Positions 21,913 through 33,690 of a stretch of DNA of 47,727 nt are shown piece after piece. Under the pieces are notes generated by a model. The model was not told where the DNA came from. It saw nothing but the letters and a program-made list of their open reading frames with translations, and did not search any database. Both the position numbers and the translations under genes were made by a program. Position 1 is the first letter of the stretch. Each line of letters opens with the position of its first letter. This stretch comes from Temnopleurus reevesii. Lineage: Eukaryota > Echinodermata > Echinoidea > Temnopleuroida > Temnopleuridae. The DNA is taken from NCBI GenBank assembly GCA_036244855.1, contig BQKZ01000742.1, forward strand, positions 26,046 through 73,772, written 5' to 3'.

Positions 21913-22190
21913 AATTATTTGGATGCCCTCCATTGGCATTTAAAAACATATAAATTTGGTCGGTCACAATTTAAAAACAATTATATCACAATTTTAACAA
22001 TCATAAAGAAAATCATACAAATTAAAGGGGATGAAAAGCCAAAAAGCATCAGAAAATATCTTTTCAAGTCTTATTTCACATGAATATTGATAGTATTACT
22101 GTGATTTTTCAACTTCTGTGAAAAAAACCCACACAAATTCAGGTCAGGCATATTTTAAAGGGTCGGTAGATGGAGGGCACCCAAACAATT
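21913..22190. mobile_element. Candidate TIR element, TTTGG-TGCCCTCCAT family
   Basis: The left arm (21913-21933, TTTGGATGCCCTCCAT at its end) and the right arm (22170-22190, ATGGAGGGCACCCAAACAAT) are inverted, with 19 of 21 bases pairing and further weak similarity inside. The interior is AT-rich and non-coding. Only one copy was seen in the window. Confidence 0.5.
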
Positions 22191-22269
22191 CCCCCCTTAT
22201 CCCCACCCTCTGATATTTGAAATGACTGCCTGGTAAAGTCCAGTGTCTAGTTTCATCAACGGGTCATTC

Positions 22270-22420
22270 TCTTTTAAAGCTAGCAAATGCGCAAAATATA
22301 TTGGCGAGGCCCCTGGCACCAGACTCATTACAGAGTCTCGTTTAGCTACCAAGCCAATAAGCGTTGGTCAGCCAGGCAAATTGATGAACATCTCCTGAGC
22401 ATTTTCAGACATCTAACATT
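22270..22420. promoter_or_regulatory. GC-richer patch, candidate regulatory DNA
   Basis: Repeat-free sequence (GGCGAGGCCCCTGGCACC, CCAAGCCAATAAGCG, GGTCAGCCAGGC). The overlapping 97-codon plus frame (22287-22580) has no recognisable domain. Confidence 0.25.
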
Positions 22421-22739
22421 TACAATCGCATCTATTTTTATTGCTTCACCTCATACGGGACGGACATCGGTCTATTTAAGCATAGTGTACAAATTTCTCA
22501 CTCTTCTTGAAATAGTATGCAAAGGTTCAATGTTCAACAAAAGTGCTTTAAATCACAATGTTTCAAGTCGTTATCCTTAAATCCTCAAAAAATTGGAAAA
22601 ACAAAATCAGCAAATTATCACCCTTTTAGTGGATTCAGAAGTCAACGACCTTAGGGATTAATTATGTACACCAAAGTCCCTCCTGGAATGCTCCCAAGTG
22701 AGTGGACAATATTCACATCTTACATGGATGTTTTCCTTA

Positions 22740-22869
22740 AGCCCCGGTCACATAGGACCCCGGAAGAAACACGATTCACCCCGACTCGTTGTTCTGAGGC
22801 AGTTAACTGTGAATTAACAACGGGTCGGGTGAATCATGTTGCTTCTGGGGTCCTATGTGACCAGGGCAT
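22740..22869. mobile_element. MITE, GTCACATAG family (copy 3)
   Basis: Close sister of 20941-21070. AGCCCCGGTCACATAGGACC at the left pairs with GGTCCTATGTGACCAGGGC at the right, with the same ACACGATTCACCCCGACTCG inner arm and TTGTTCTGAGGCAGTTAACT loop. It is flanked by TTA and TAA. Confidence 0.9.
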
Positions 22870-23564
22870 AAATCAAGCTTAGGAGATGGGTACTGTTATT
22901 GCAGAGCCACTTGGCAAATTTAGCTTCCCTAGGTAAAAAATGGCAACAAATTTGTTAATAGTTATAAAATTTCCATAATCTTTTGAAAAATGCAAAGAGG
23001 AAATTAATTTTCCTGATCACTTTTTCTGATATTTCACAAATTTATTTCTGGTCCTTCTTGAGGTACGTGCTTTTAATCTTCTGAATATGGTCAATGAATT
23101 CGATTTTCAACTCTCGGCTAAAAATAAGAAAGAAAAAAATATGAAAAAATAAGAAATAAATTGGAAAAGAGGAGAAAACTCATCAGGGATTCTGGTTGGA
23201 AAATGGGGACGGATTCCCAAAGCATGTTAAGTGTCTAAATCCCTTTTACTCGACATTAGAAACTGTGAGACACGCTGACTGTGAGTGCATTAAGGAATAT
23301 CGACCAAGGAATTGGCTAACCCCCTTCCTGATCGAAGAGATTTCAGAAAAAGTATGTCACAAGGTTCTAAAATGGGAGGAAATGTGAAAAAATGTAGACA
23401 TGTAACATTCAGCATGTGAGCGTTGACACTAATACAGATGTAGCGTATTCTTATTCTTATTCATTTTTTTCTTTGAGTTATTGTGAAGGCCAAGGCAATT
23501 ACAATAAGAAGTCTGAAAATGTGTTTTGTGAACAGCGCAAATTAGAACAAAGGTAGAATAATTA

Positions 23565-23640
23565 ATTAATGTGTGTGTAAAGGAGATAAAAAGTAGATCA
23601 GTTATGGTGATGAAGATGATGGTGGACTCCCATAAGGGCA
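23565..23640 (+). repeat. Partial copy of the SINE-associated TTAATGTGTGTGTAAAG repeat
   Basis: TTAATGTGTGTGTAAAGGAG...ATGGTGATGAAGATGATGGTGGA matches the DNA just upstream of the SINE heads at 24478 and 24692, but no SINE head follows. The 5' sequence is therefore found without the head. Confidence 0.65.
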
Positions 23641-23689
23641 TTCCTTTTTGGCTGCTACCCTCAACCAGTTTATAACTATATCTGCTATA

Positions 23690-23877
23690 TATTTTACTTT
23701 GTAAATGTTATTGTTTTTATGCTATTTGTGAAATAAATGGATGAACTTAATAATTTGATAGTAGATTTTACAGCTAGAAATTAAATATGATTAAAGGTAT
23801 GCAAAGGTTCCATGTTCCATGATTTTGTATTTTTCCTGTGAAAATGAAATAAAAATGAATGAATGAATGAATGAAAG
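23690..23877 (+). mobile_element. Possible LINE 3' ends with (GAAT)n tail
   Basis: TGTAAATGTTATTG...TTTGTGAAATAAATGGATG (23700-23745) and TGTGAAAATGAAATAAAAATG followed by (GAAT)n at 23854-23875 look like the 3' ends of CR1/L2-type retrotransposons. No reverse-transcriptase sequence is attached. Confidence 0.35.
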
Positions 23878-24354
23878 GAATGTAGCTGATAATCCTTTTT
23901 TTAAGCCAATCTGCCTAGTCACAAGATTTCTTAACAATGAGCTTCACCTAATTCATGAAATAAAAATAAATTCTAACATCAAAAGAGATGTTGCACCACA
24001 AAAATGTGAAAATGGACTAAAAGATGGGACAAAAGATAGAGGAGGTAGTCGCTGTCTTTGTACAAAAACCGCTCACCCTAACTTTGGTTATTGCTAATAT
24101 TTGAGCAGTTAAAAGGATTAGGTTGATAATCCATTAACGTCAAACCTTACATTTTCAAAATCACAATGCATGCGCAAAAGCTCCATCAATAGTAAGCTTA
24201 ATGATTTGAAGTCGGACTACATGCTGCATGTCACATTACCCGAGCCCTCTGGGTCCACCCCCGAGGGTGAAATGCTCCAAGCATGTTGTGTACCCTAGGG
24301 CTGTCTGGCGTATCTAGTGATACTCAATATGGTGCGGACCAACTTACACAAGGA

Positions 24355-24587
24355 GCAATGGAACGGTGGAGGAATATTCATCTTTCGAGATGGTATTGAT
24401 TAATGTGTGTGTAAAGAAGATATAAAGAAAATCTTATATGGTGATGAAAATGGTGATGACGACGATGACGATGGAAGCGGTGTGGTGTAGTGATTCTGAC
24501 TCCCGCCTTTCATGCAGAGGTCTCACCCATTGGCAAGAAATTCATCCACATTGTGCTGCACTCAACCCAGGTTAGGTGACTGAGTAA
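24355..24587 (+). repeat. 233-bp tandem unit 1 with SINE head and core
   Basis: It runs from GCAATGGAACGGTGGAGG to GACTGAGTAA and contains the 5' repeat TTAATGTGTGTGTAAAG, a GATG-rich stretch, a tRNA-like A box (GTGTGGTGTAGTGATTCTGA at 24480) and the SINE core (AAGAAATTCATCCACATTGT, CACTCAACCCAGGTTAGGTG). The B box is eroded. Confidence 0.8.
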
Positions 24588-24820
24588 GCATTGGAACGGT
24601 GGAGGAATATTCATGTTTAGAGATGGTATTGATTAATGTGTGTGTAAAGGAGATAAAAAGATGATCAGATATGGTGATGTGGATGATGATGGTGGAAGCG
24701 TTGTAGTGTAGTTGTTCTAACTCTCGCCTTTCATACATAGGTCCGTGGTTTGAGTCTAACCCAGCAAGAAATTCATCCACATTGTGCAGCACTCAACACA
24801 GGTGAGGTGAATGGGTAAGC
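24588..24820 (+). repeat. 233-bp tandem unit 2
   Basis: This unit repeats the order of unit 1 starting at GCATTGGAACGGTGGAGG, with a better preserved B box (CCGTGGTTTGAGTC at 24742). It continues into a full SINE tail. Confidence 0.8.
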
Positions 24821-24935
24821 ACCTCATAGAATACTATCGCTAAAGCCAGGGTAATGCTACTGCATTCATTGTAGAGCACATAGAGACTTCTAACAGAGGT
24901 AATTTGTGCTGAAGAAGAACTGCATATTATTAGTA
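24692..24935 (+). mobile_element. tRNA-derived SINE (near full length)
   Basis: Head GGAAGCGTTGTAGTGTAGTT (A box) and GTCCGTGGTTTGAGTC (B box), core AAGAAATTCATCCACATTGT and CAGGTGAGGTGAATGGGTAA, tail GCTAAAGCCAGGGTAATGCT, AGAGCACATAGAGACTTCTA and GCATATTATTAG. RNA polymerase III boxes and the shared core define the family in this window. Confidence 0.8.
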
Positions 24936-24939
24936 TGAT

Positions 24940-25180
24940 GGTATGTTGTGATGGTGATGATGATAATGATGGTAATAGTGGCATTTGATTATTTTGATGG
25001 TGAGGATTATGATTCGATGATCTACTTAGGTTCTGTTTAAAGCACCTAGGAGCATTGCATTAAGCATATAAAAATGTTACTATTATGAAATATTCCTATT
25101 ATCATGATGATGTTGACGAGAATGACGGTGGTGGTAGTGTTTGTATCGATGATGCTACTGATAATGATTTTATGACAATG
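24940..25180. repeat. GATG/GAT-rich low-complexity sequence
   Basis: Scattered GATGATG and GGTGATG words run from the SINE tail into the intron. No coding signal. Confidence 0.6.
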
Positions 25181-25559
25181 ATAATAATGATAAAATACCA
25201 ATTTCCAAGCACAGAAACAACCCATTATTTTCCTAAATCCATTAAATAATCAAAATTCTTTGATTACCTCAGAAAAAAAATAATTGGCATTGCTTAACGT
25301 TGCCTGTTAAAATGAACTACAGAGAGCAATTTGGGATAACTGAAAATTGGGATAGTATCAGTACCCTCATCAAATCCACCCTAATAATTACTTTCTGAAA
25401 TTTGCTCTCCTACATCCCTCGCTCACGTCGTCGTTGAAGCCTGCCATTTGAACTGAATCAACCCTGGAGGGCACTCTTTACTGTTTTAAACGACACCAAA
25501 GCCCATCTTAATAAACCCCCAACATGTCTTGTTAGACAGGCATGGGTGATGAGGGTCTA

Positions 25560-25906
25560 TTACAAGAGATTGAGGATGCTGGGAGGAGGGTGAGAGGAGA
25601 GGGAGAAGGGGAATGGTTGGAGAGATGGATAGAGAGATAGAGGGACTTAAAATATATGTAAAACACTACTACACTCATACGAAAGAGGAAGAAGAAAGAT
25701 ATATGTGAAGAGAAGAAAGAAAAACATATAGACAGATAGAGAGGGAGAGAGAGAGAGAAAAAAAAAATAGAGAGATTGAGAAGATAAGAAAAGAAAATGG
25801 TCGCGAAGATGGGTGGACAGATAGGACATAAAGATAAATAGATGTGAAGAGAAAGAAAGAAAAATAGATATAGATAGATAAACAGATCGATAGAGAGCGA
25901 GAGCGT

Positions 25907-25944
<38 letters not shown>

Positions 25945-26360
25945 AAGAGAGAATGAGTGGGAAAAGGTCAGAAAATGGGAAAAAGAAAAATAGAGGAGAT
26001 TAGAAATAAAAGTTGAGGGAACGAGACAGGAAGGAACATGGAAGAATTTCAGATCAGGGGAAGGCAGAAAAGATAGATGGATAAGAAAGGGAAAGAGAGA
26101 AGGAGGGAATGTGAGAGAGAAGATGAATAATGACAGGCGACATATCAGGGGGGGGGGTTGAAGACAGCAGAATTATGTTTATTGGTTTGGATCTGTGTAA
26201 GGATCAGTAGGAGAAAAGTAACAAAATAGATTGCAGAGGTGGAAAATGAACATAAAATAACAAAAATGAAAAAGAAACCACAAGGAAATAGACTGAAAAA
26301 AGGCAGAAAAATTCATAGGAGAAAGATAAAACATATCTAATAACAAGTATCAAATGGTAA
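25560..26360. repeat. Purine-rich domain with GA microsatellite
   Basis: Plus-strand A/G-rich sequence spans about 800 bp, with a pure GA run at 25911-25941, GATA-type runs at 25865-25895 and a G run at 26149-26157. Confidence 0.85.
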
Positions 26361-26639
26361 ATGTTCACGCATCAAAATGAGTTCCACTAACCAAGACCAA
26401 ATTGTAATCGTGGCAATAGGATCAAAACACTCTGAGACAAGGATTGAAAATGACATGAAAAGAAATTTTCGAAAACACTTCACAAAGCCTACTGATGGGC
26501 AAATGTAATGTTATGGCTTCAGAGGGATATAAGTATTTTAATTGATAAAACTAGACATACATCCTGGGATAATTTGATAGAGATCGACGCAGGTTTGGAC
26601 AGCTTTTTCAACCTGATAGGAATATAAACATTGTCTTTA

Positions 26640-26710
26640 TCCTCGGGCGAGAATACGCACGTATGATAATTGATATCGCTTCAGCTCGTGACCGAAATTG
26701 GAGGAATAAA
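26640..26710. promoter_or_regulatory. Small CpG-containing patch
   Basis: CCTCGGGCGAGAATACGCACG followed by TAATTGATATCGCTTC and GCTCGTGACCG stands out in AT-rich DNA. Candidate regulatory site, weak evidence. Confidence 0.2.
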
Positions 26711-29700
26711 TCTCGATGCTCATAAAACCTTCACTTCAATGCCTCAAATCTAAGTACACATCAAACCAATGGTAAAACCTGTCAAATTTTGATGATAGAA
26801 AGGTATCTTCAGTTATATTTTCAATCTAATACTTGAGGAGAATATGAATTTTGAATCGTAAAAAAAAGATGGATTATATTCATGATTTCATCAGACCAAT
26901 ATCAATTTTTCAATTTGGTTCACTGCAATGCAACATTTTGATCTTACAAGTATTATCCTACAAGATTGTGAAAGTTAATCTGTAACATCTTATGTTAATT
27001 ATTTAATTGAATCTAGTTAATTGAACTGTAATCGCCTTGGGTAGATGTGTTTGCTCATATAAATGTGTAAGTACTATCAGTAATTACTCGTGAGAGCATT
27101 GTATCATCGCCCATTTGTCATTGTCTTAGATATATTTCAATTACCTTTCAATTCCAAGAAATAAATATTATAAATTACGCCGTTTCATACCTGGCCCTCT
27201 CCCTTCTTCATGACAAAATGAATGGAATATAGGAAACGAATAAAAAGTATTTAATCCGTTATCCTCATTCTTACTATTCATTCTTTGATCTTAGCGCCTA
27301 ATAACTGAATAAAATCTGATTCCTTCATTGATATTCTCAATAAGGATGAAAGAAACTGGAATAAGTATGAATACTTTTATGAGATATGAAGTAAATGAAT
27401 TTAAACTTCATCATGAAATTGTCATATATGGATGTATAATCTCTTTCAATATCAATCAGCACAGTTTATTGCCTTCACAAAAATGAAATTCTCGTTGCAC
27501 AGCGGATGTGGAAGAAACGAGCACAGATTTTGTTCCGACATACGATTCCGCAAAGGCCACTTTAAGATGCCAATATTGGTCTGTCAATAATGGTTAAATG
27601 TTGAACCTATTGTGACAGGGTATTTATTGAATATATGCAGTATGGATAGAGGGGGGGCTTTTATAGGAAACAATTTCCCCCGCAATTGATTGTCGCTTAT
27701 CTTTTATTCATCAACTTTTCTTCATTTTAGTATTTTCCTTTTGCCTTGTCTCTTCCTTTGGTCTGTTTTCATAAAACAGCTCTGATTAAATGACTCTAGC
27801 ATTAGAATGGATATTACGTTATTAAAGAGGGCACTATTGTAAAGCATACCAAAGTCCAATGAGCACAAGAAGTAGGATTTAATGGTCATTCATTAAATAG
27901 CCTTTTAATTACATATATGACTTAAATACACCCCAGCGTAATAAAAAAAATACAAGCAAATAAAAGACCAGTTCATAAGATTAATACTAATTTTATGACT
28001 GATCGTAATAATAAACATCTGAATGGTAAAATGTGTAATATTCATTAACCATTCAAATGATTTCTTCAAAACCTCTCTCCAATTACTTAAAAGTGTCAAT
28101 AAAATTATAAAGCTATCTTATGGTGCACTTACTTGCATTATTACCCCTACAAAAAGGTATTTCTACATTACTTCCCTACAATGGATAAATCAATGGATCA
28201 TTTCCAATTAAGAACTGAAACATACAAACTCATTTGGAACAAATGGAAGCATATAAACAAACGCACAAAATTAAGAACTCAAAAAGGCTTTACAAAAACT
28301 CAAGATCCTAATAAATGATGGGTCTTGTCAGTCCTATTTTCACCTAAACGCAAAGTCCTGGTATCTTGTTGAAGATGACATGTTAAGTACTGCCACTTAT
28401 CCCCACTTATACATAACGATGGGATGTTTTCTTCTTAAACTGTCTCCGCGCCTGTGTTGCTTCAATAGGATAATGTCAAAGTACGTTTTGAAGGAGTGAA
28501 GTGGTAGTCGGTGACTCATTTAAAGTACAAGCTATTGTGATGGAGGTGTGGCGTCCCGCCAGGTAGTCTATTCTTTGGGTTGGACCCCCAGACCACCTTA
28601 CTCAAAATGGCAACATGATTTTCCTACGCTGCAAGACCTATTGGTTGATAAAATATCAGTATGGTGTCTATAGTTTGCAATGTTGAAAAGTGTTAGAATG
28701 ACACCAGTCCAAAATCAGGATTCAAAACTGCTTTACAGTCAAATCTCTTGGGACTACAAAAATCTGTTCAACTTAGATGAGATAGATAACACAGGTTTTT
28801 ATGAAAATTATTCTTAATATTAATTGCATGGGCTTCGGCAATGAATTGACTTTACTTAAGCAAAGTTGACTGCATATATTTTGTGAATGGGAGTTATTCA
28901 AGATAATATATTTTGTCAATATAGGTTTCAGAATAGAGAATAAATCTAATTTTGTGCAGGTGTTGTTCAATTTCCTGGTGCTTTTTAATATTATCAGTGA
29001 TGAATGAACACAATTTTTACTGTAGCATATAACACCAGATCCAAAAGCATTATAGAATGGTTACAAATCTATAGTCCCCCAAATCACATCTGGTTCAATA
29101 TATTAAAAACAATCAAACATTGATTAAGTATACATACTAGAAACAAACATATTTTCATGGATTGAACTGCACAATGTAAAAATATATGCAAGGCATGAAA
29201 AGAAAATGTAAAGATATACCGGTACATTGCTTCTGTTAGCACCATATACTATCAAATACATATAAAAGTTGTTTTCATCACATAGTCAGTGATTCTTGAA
29301 ATAATGAATGAAAATTTGTGAACAAATCCAAACAGAGTCTGTTTTACATCAAATAACTAAATTGTACGGGGATAACTATCCTATTATGACTGGAGAGGTG
29401 TCTGCTTTGTGGCACACCACCCCTCCAAAAGATTACTTCACCAACAATAAGAGGGGGTACGGTGGGTACAAGTGGCCCTCTTAAGAGGTACTTTAATGCA
29501 CCCCTCTTGAAGAAGATAACCCCCTTTTGTACTCTATTACGCCATTAATGCTTGTAAGGTGAACAGCCAGATGCACGCTGGTTGTTTCTAGCAAGTTGAT
29601 ACAATCCGGACAACTGAAATTGACAAAAAGTGCCTTATCAGATTAGTATTCCCTGCATGTTGATTTATTTTCCATTTCAATAACATTTTCACAAGTTCAA

Positions 29701-29940
29701 CATTAAATTATAATGATTTGGCAAAAGAAATAATAATATTTTCATATTATCAATTGCATGTATATTTAATGCTTAATATCTGAGCAGCGAAGCTTAAAAT
29801 GTTCACCAGCTAAATACCATCCAACCACTGAATGAGTGAATTGGGTGTAAGATAAGTTCTTAATAATAATACTTGTAAAATAAAAGAAAAATGGGTAAAA
29901 AGGGTAGAGAATAATAAAGGAAGTGTGGAACAGACAACTT
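26711..29940. other. AT-rich intron, no recognised gene
   Basis: It contains a weak SINE-tail remnant near 27025-27075 (ATCGCCTTGGG...CTCATATAAATGTG) and a small GC-richer patch at 28500-28600. The open frames at 27905-28318 and 28773-28970 are AT-driven with no domain. TTACAGTCAAATCTCTTGGG at 28734 looks like one end of an invertebrate TIR repeat, but no partner end was found. Confidence 0.5.
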
Positions 29941-29946
29941 TCGGGT

Positions 29947-30172
29947 AATAGGCGGGTTTACTTATATATTCAAATTTATGTGCGTTTAACTTAGTTAAGT
30001 GGTATTCCATAGACCGGTTGATAACAATAAGACCAAAATACTTGGAATCCAGTTTGCATACATTACTTGTTGCTATGTCGCGCAAGCCTCGGGCAAGCTT
30101 TCGAGTTGTCAAGAACAACCTTTGTGTTAGAGGTATGCATACAATTTGCATCTATTAGTAAACCCGCCTATT
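29947..30172. mobile_element. MITE-like TIR element, AATAGGCGGG family (copy 2)
   Basis: AATAGGCGGGTTTACT (29947-29962) is the exact inverted complement of AGTAAACCCGCCTATT (30157-30172). Imperfect pairing continues inward (ATATTCAAATTTATGTGC versus ATAGATGCAAATTGTATGC). The interior matches the 8677-8887 element. The 113-codon minus frame (29810-30151) lies mostly inside the element and is not a gene. Confidence 0.9.
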
Positions 30173-32720
30173 GGAAAAAGCACTAAAGATACTCTAGTAC
30201 ATCAACTCCCCCTCAATCAATACAAAAATCCCTTGTGCCTTTCACCCTTTATTGGTCCCCTTCCATTCTTATAAGGTTTCTATTTAGGGCTTGGAGATTA
30301 TCCCCTTTGTGTCAGGATTAGGATAATCCAATCCTGGTAATGGACTCAAGTTAATCTTCAGAGAAAGGGATCGAAAGGTGTATGGCTTCTTGCAAATAAG
30401 GAGGAGTTTTAATGGACTTTAACAGCTTGTTTGGGCCTCTACTTCTTATGTATCAAGTTTTCCTTCCAAAAGAAAACTTAAATAAGAGTATTGATAACTG
30501 TTCAGTTCATCATTTTGATCTCCCTTTATAGAGAGTAGATTTGTCCTAATGAACTTTGGTTTAATTTGTATATTTTTCTCCTCCATATGGTAAGATACTT
30601 AAACTGTTAGATTTGATATTAGAAATTAATCATTAATTTGTCGCATAATTAAGAAAATTCACATTTAGATTGTTGGAATGCACATTAATGTTTTCAGCAG
30701 CTGTTGCCTTATCTCACATGTGATGTGTTACAGAGTAACTCTTAATTAAGCGTGAAGTAAATTTTTTTAATGTTGAAATATACCTAACACTTAATATTCA
30801 AGAAGATGATATTGTTTGTATGAAGGTATTACATTATCAAATTTTCGATAGAATTGTTTGATGAACACTGATAAATGTAAATAATTCAAAATGAAAACGT
30901 TTAATGCAATTATCTAAGACATATTGCATGAAATCTATACAATATGTAAATAATTATTTCAAGAAGGTAAAGGCAATTTAAACTGTGAATTTATCAAAAC
31001 TCTTGCTCTGACTAGAATAAAAACCTTAAATTCCTATGAACAGTATAATCCTTTAACAAACTCTCCTGGCAAGATAAAATTGTTAAAAAATGACGTGAAA
31101 TGGATAGCAAACCCTATATCTTTTATTGATGATTTTGTGGAAAACTTAGCCAATTTGAGAAGGGGATTAAGATATTAAGAAACCTATTTGAAACCACTCT
31201 TCCATTATATACCCTTGAAATGATCTTGCTATCCATTTCCACAGAAATTTGGAATGATTAAAAGATAATATGGTCCACTTGATATTGATTGTAAATGTAA
31301 GTGGTTTACAGAGGCGATATCTGAAGCTCTTGTATTTTTCTGCTTGAATAATAGTTGACTTTTGCAAGATTATGGTAGTATTAAATGGATTAGGGTATTA
31401 AACTGGAAAATGAATGAATCCTAAACAGTTTCATTGGGCTCAATTATAGAATTAAAAGAGGATTAAATATATATGAAAGGGATTAGATGAACAAGCTTCT
31501 TTAATTCATCTGTAGAATTCTGCCATCTTACATTTGGGAAATTCCATGGCATTGTTATGTCTGTTACGCTATTGACAGCCAATGCATGTCTTGAAAAAAA
31601 GTTTTCCAAACATTTACCCTTTTATTGGACATGACACTTTTGTTGAATTGCCCGTTTCAAACCTTCAGAACGAGATTCATTATAATTTAAAGCCTGCTTT
31701 CTAGCCCTCTCCCCCCCCCCCCAAAAAAAAAAAAAATTGGTCGCCCTCAAACGACCGCTCCTTTAGAAATCATCTGGTCTGAACTCTTTTCTCCTCCTTT
31801 AACAAAATTGTAAAATGATATAGAAACATGAGAATTACAACCTGAAGAAGTCATTTTCAGATGTTCTTTGACTTTTCAAACCCTTCTAACCATCACTCTC
31901 AAAGTATTGTCCCCTAAATAAAAAAAGATAGATGAACATATATTTTCCAACTGAGTGATGGCCAGAATAGCTCCAACGCTAATCATTGGTGGGTTTTTAA
32001 ATGTGTGAGTGGATATTCCTTGTAAAACAAACCTCAAGAAAATATTTTATGAATTTCAACTTTAAAAATGGCAGAAACAGTTATAAGACCGTTCAAAGTT
32101 ATATTATCACAAACCAATGGGTCAAGATATGAAGAAATCTAATAATTTATATTACTTTAGGAAACAAATCATTGATCCAAACAGACAAAACCCACAATAT
32201 TTCCATTTTGTTTATTTTTAAACAATGTGGACTGCAGCTAAAGGTTTTCAAAGTATTTTTTTTAAACTGCTATGACCTTTAAAAGTGCAGCTTTTATCAT
32301 CTCAGATTTTCAGAGTTGCAAACTTTCTAGGCAACATGTTGTCAGATGCTATTCTTTTTTGTATGTCCCACTCTAAGAAATTCATGTTATTCAATCAGCC
32401 TGGTTTTAAATTTTGACAAAAACCCTTTTAAGATTTCATTCCTTTCTGCCTTGAAAGCATTTTGACAATAAAAATATGGAAATCATTTCAAGGTTTTTGT
32501 TTTATATATAGAAGCTTCACTGTCTAACAGAGTTAAGCCTGTTAAAATTTTTGACCAGAGATGCTTTTAAAACAATATTTTAAAGTATTTCATATTCCAT
32601 GCTCACTTCCATGTGTCCTGTCTTATTTGCCGAGGCTATGCTTTCTATATAAAGTTGCATTTTCTGTTTAGGGACATCAGGCATGGGCAAAAACAGATAA
32701 AAACTGAACATTGAAGAAAA
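30173..32720. other. AT-rich intron, no recognised gene
   Basis: No dispersed repeat was recognised with confidence. A homopolymer C run directly followed by A (about 31709-31735) is present. The frame at 31167-31367 minus has no recognisable domain. Confidence 0.5.
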
Positions 32721-32721
32721 A

Positions 32722-32890
32722 CACAATAAAACCTGATTTACCGACCACCTGTCCATAAAGAAAATCTTTCTTGGCTCCCCAGAACAGGATTTACATGCAA
32801 ATAAACCTTTGTATAAAAATCACTTGCTGTTATTTAGACCACAATTTTTCCGTTTCCGTTGGGTGGTCTTTACTGACAGGTTTGACTGTA
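32722..32890. mobile_element. MITE-like element with ACAGTCAAACCTG termini
   Basis: The right end, read as its complement, is TACAGTCAAACCTGTCAGTA followed by AAGACCACCC. The left end is ACAATAAAACCTGATTTACC followed by GACCACCTGTCC. The two are imperfect inverted repeats of about 28 bp. ACAGTCAAACCTGTC termini recur in non-autonomous elements of several marine invertebrates, by my recollection. Confidence 0.6.
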
Positions 32891-33489
32891 CAAAGATTGT
32901 TTATTTTGACATGTTTGAAACATGACAAGGTTCGTAGCACTAAAGTTGTTTTTAATGTGACAGCATAGTCAGCCATTTTTGGATGACAATTCAAACGCCT
33001 TCCCATGTGCTGGAACATTATCTAAATGGATTTTCAACGGCTAATGCACAACATGAGCTTCTTTTGATCTGCCAACATTGTTGCTAAATTACTAAATCAC
33101 TGGAAGCTCTACAGAAGCATGTATCTGAAAAAAATGTAAGATCGCAAATCATTATTTCGGTGCAGAATACTTTAAAGTTGAGCTTAAATATTTTAGAATA
33201 CATAAAGTATTTACTATGAAGAGCAGAATCTTTGTATTGACAGCTTTGTATCATTTTCCTGTGATCAACAGATTCCTTGGCCAGTCTGTCCAAGAAATAC
33301 TGTTCTTTGATGATGATCATCACTATTGACTGCTTTCAGATATCAAAGGTCAGAGTGGAATGGCCTCTGGAACAAACAAGCACTTCTCCTTGAGAGAATG
33401 TAAATAAAACAGGACAATATTTTAGGCCAATTTGAAGATCGATGCTACAAAGAATTGAAACACAGCAAACCAATGATTGATACTCCCTC

Positions 33490-33690
33490 TCTACTCTCAA
33501 GTCTTAGTGTCATTTTCAATTTCCTGTCCCCGTGTGCTCGTTGAGGGCAGTGTATTCAACAGGCTATTTTTGTCCGAGATATCGGTTCGGCCCTCATGTA
33601 ACCAGGGGAGATATAGAGCTTTCCAAAATTCAGAGATTGATGGTTTAGTTTTGGCATGCTACTCATCGAGATTAATGTGAAGCATCCATC
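33490..33690. promoter_or_regulatory. GC-richer patch, candidate regulatory DNA
   Basis: CCCCGTGTGCTCGTTGAGGG and GATATCGGTTCGGCCCTC stand out from the flanks. The 67-codon plus frame (33477-33680) has no recognisable domain. Confidence 0.25.

Noticed and set aside
29810..30151. 113-codon minus frame
   Set aside because: Most of it lies inside the TIR element 29947-30172, and the sister element at 8677-8887 does not keep the frame.
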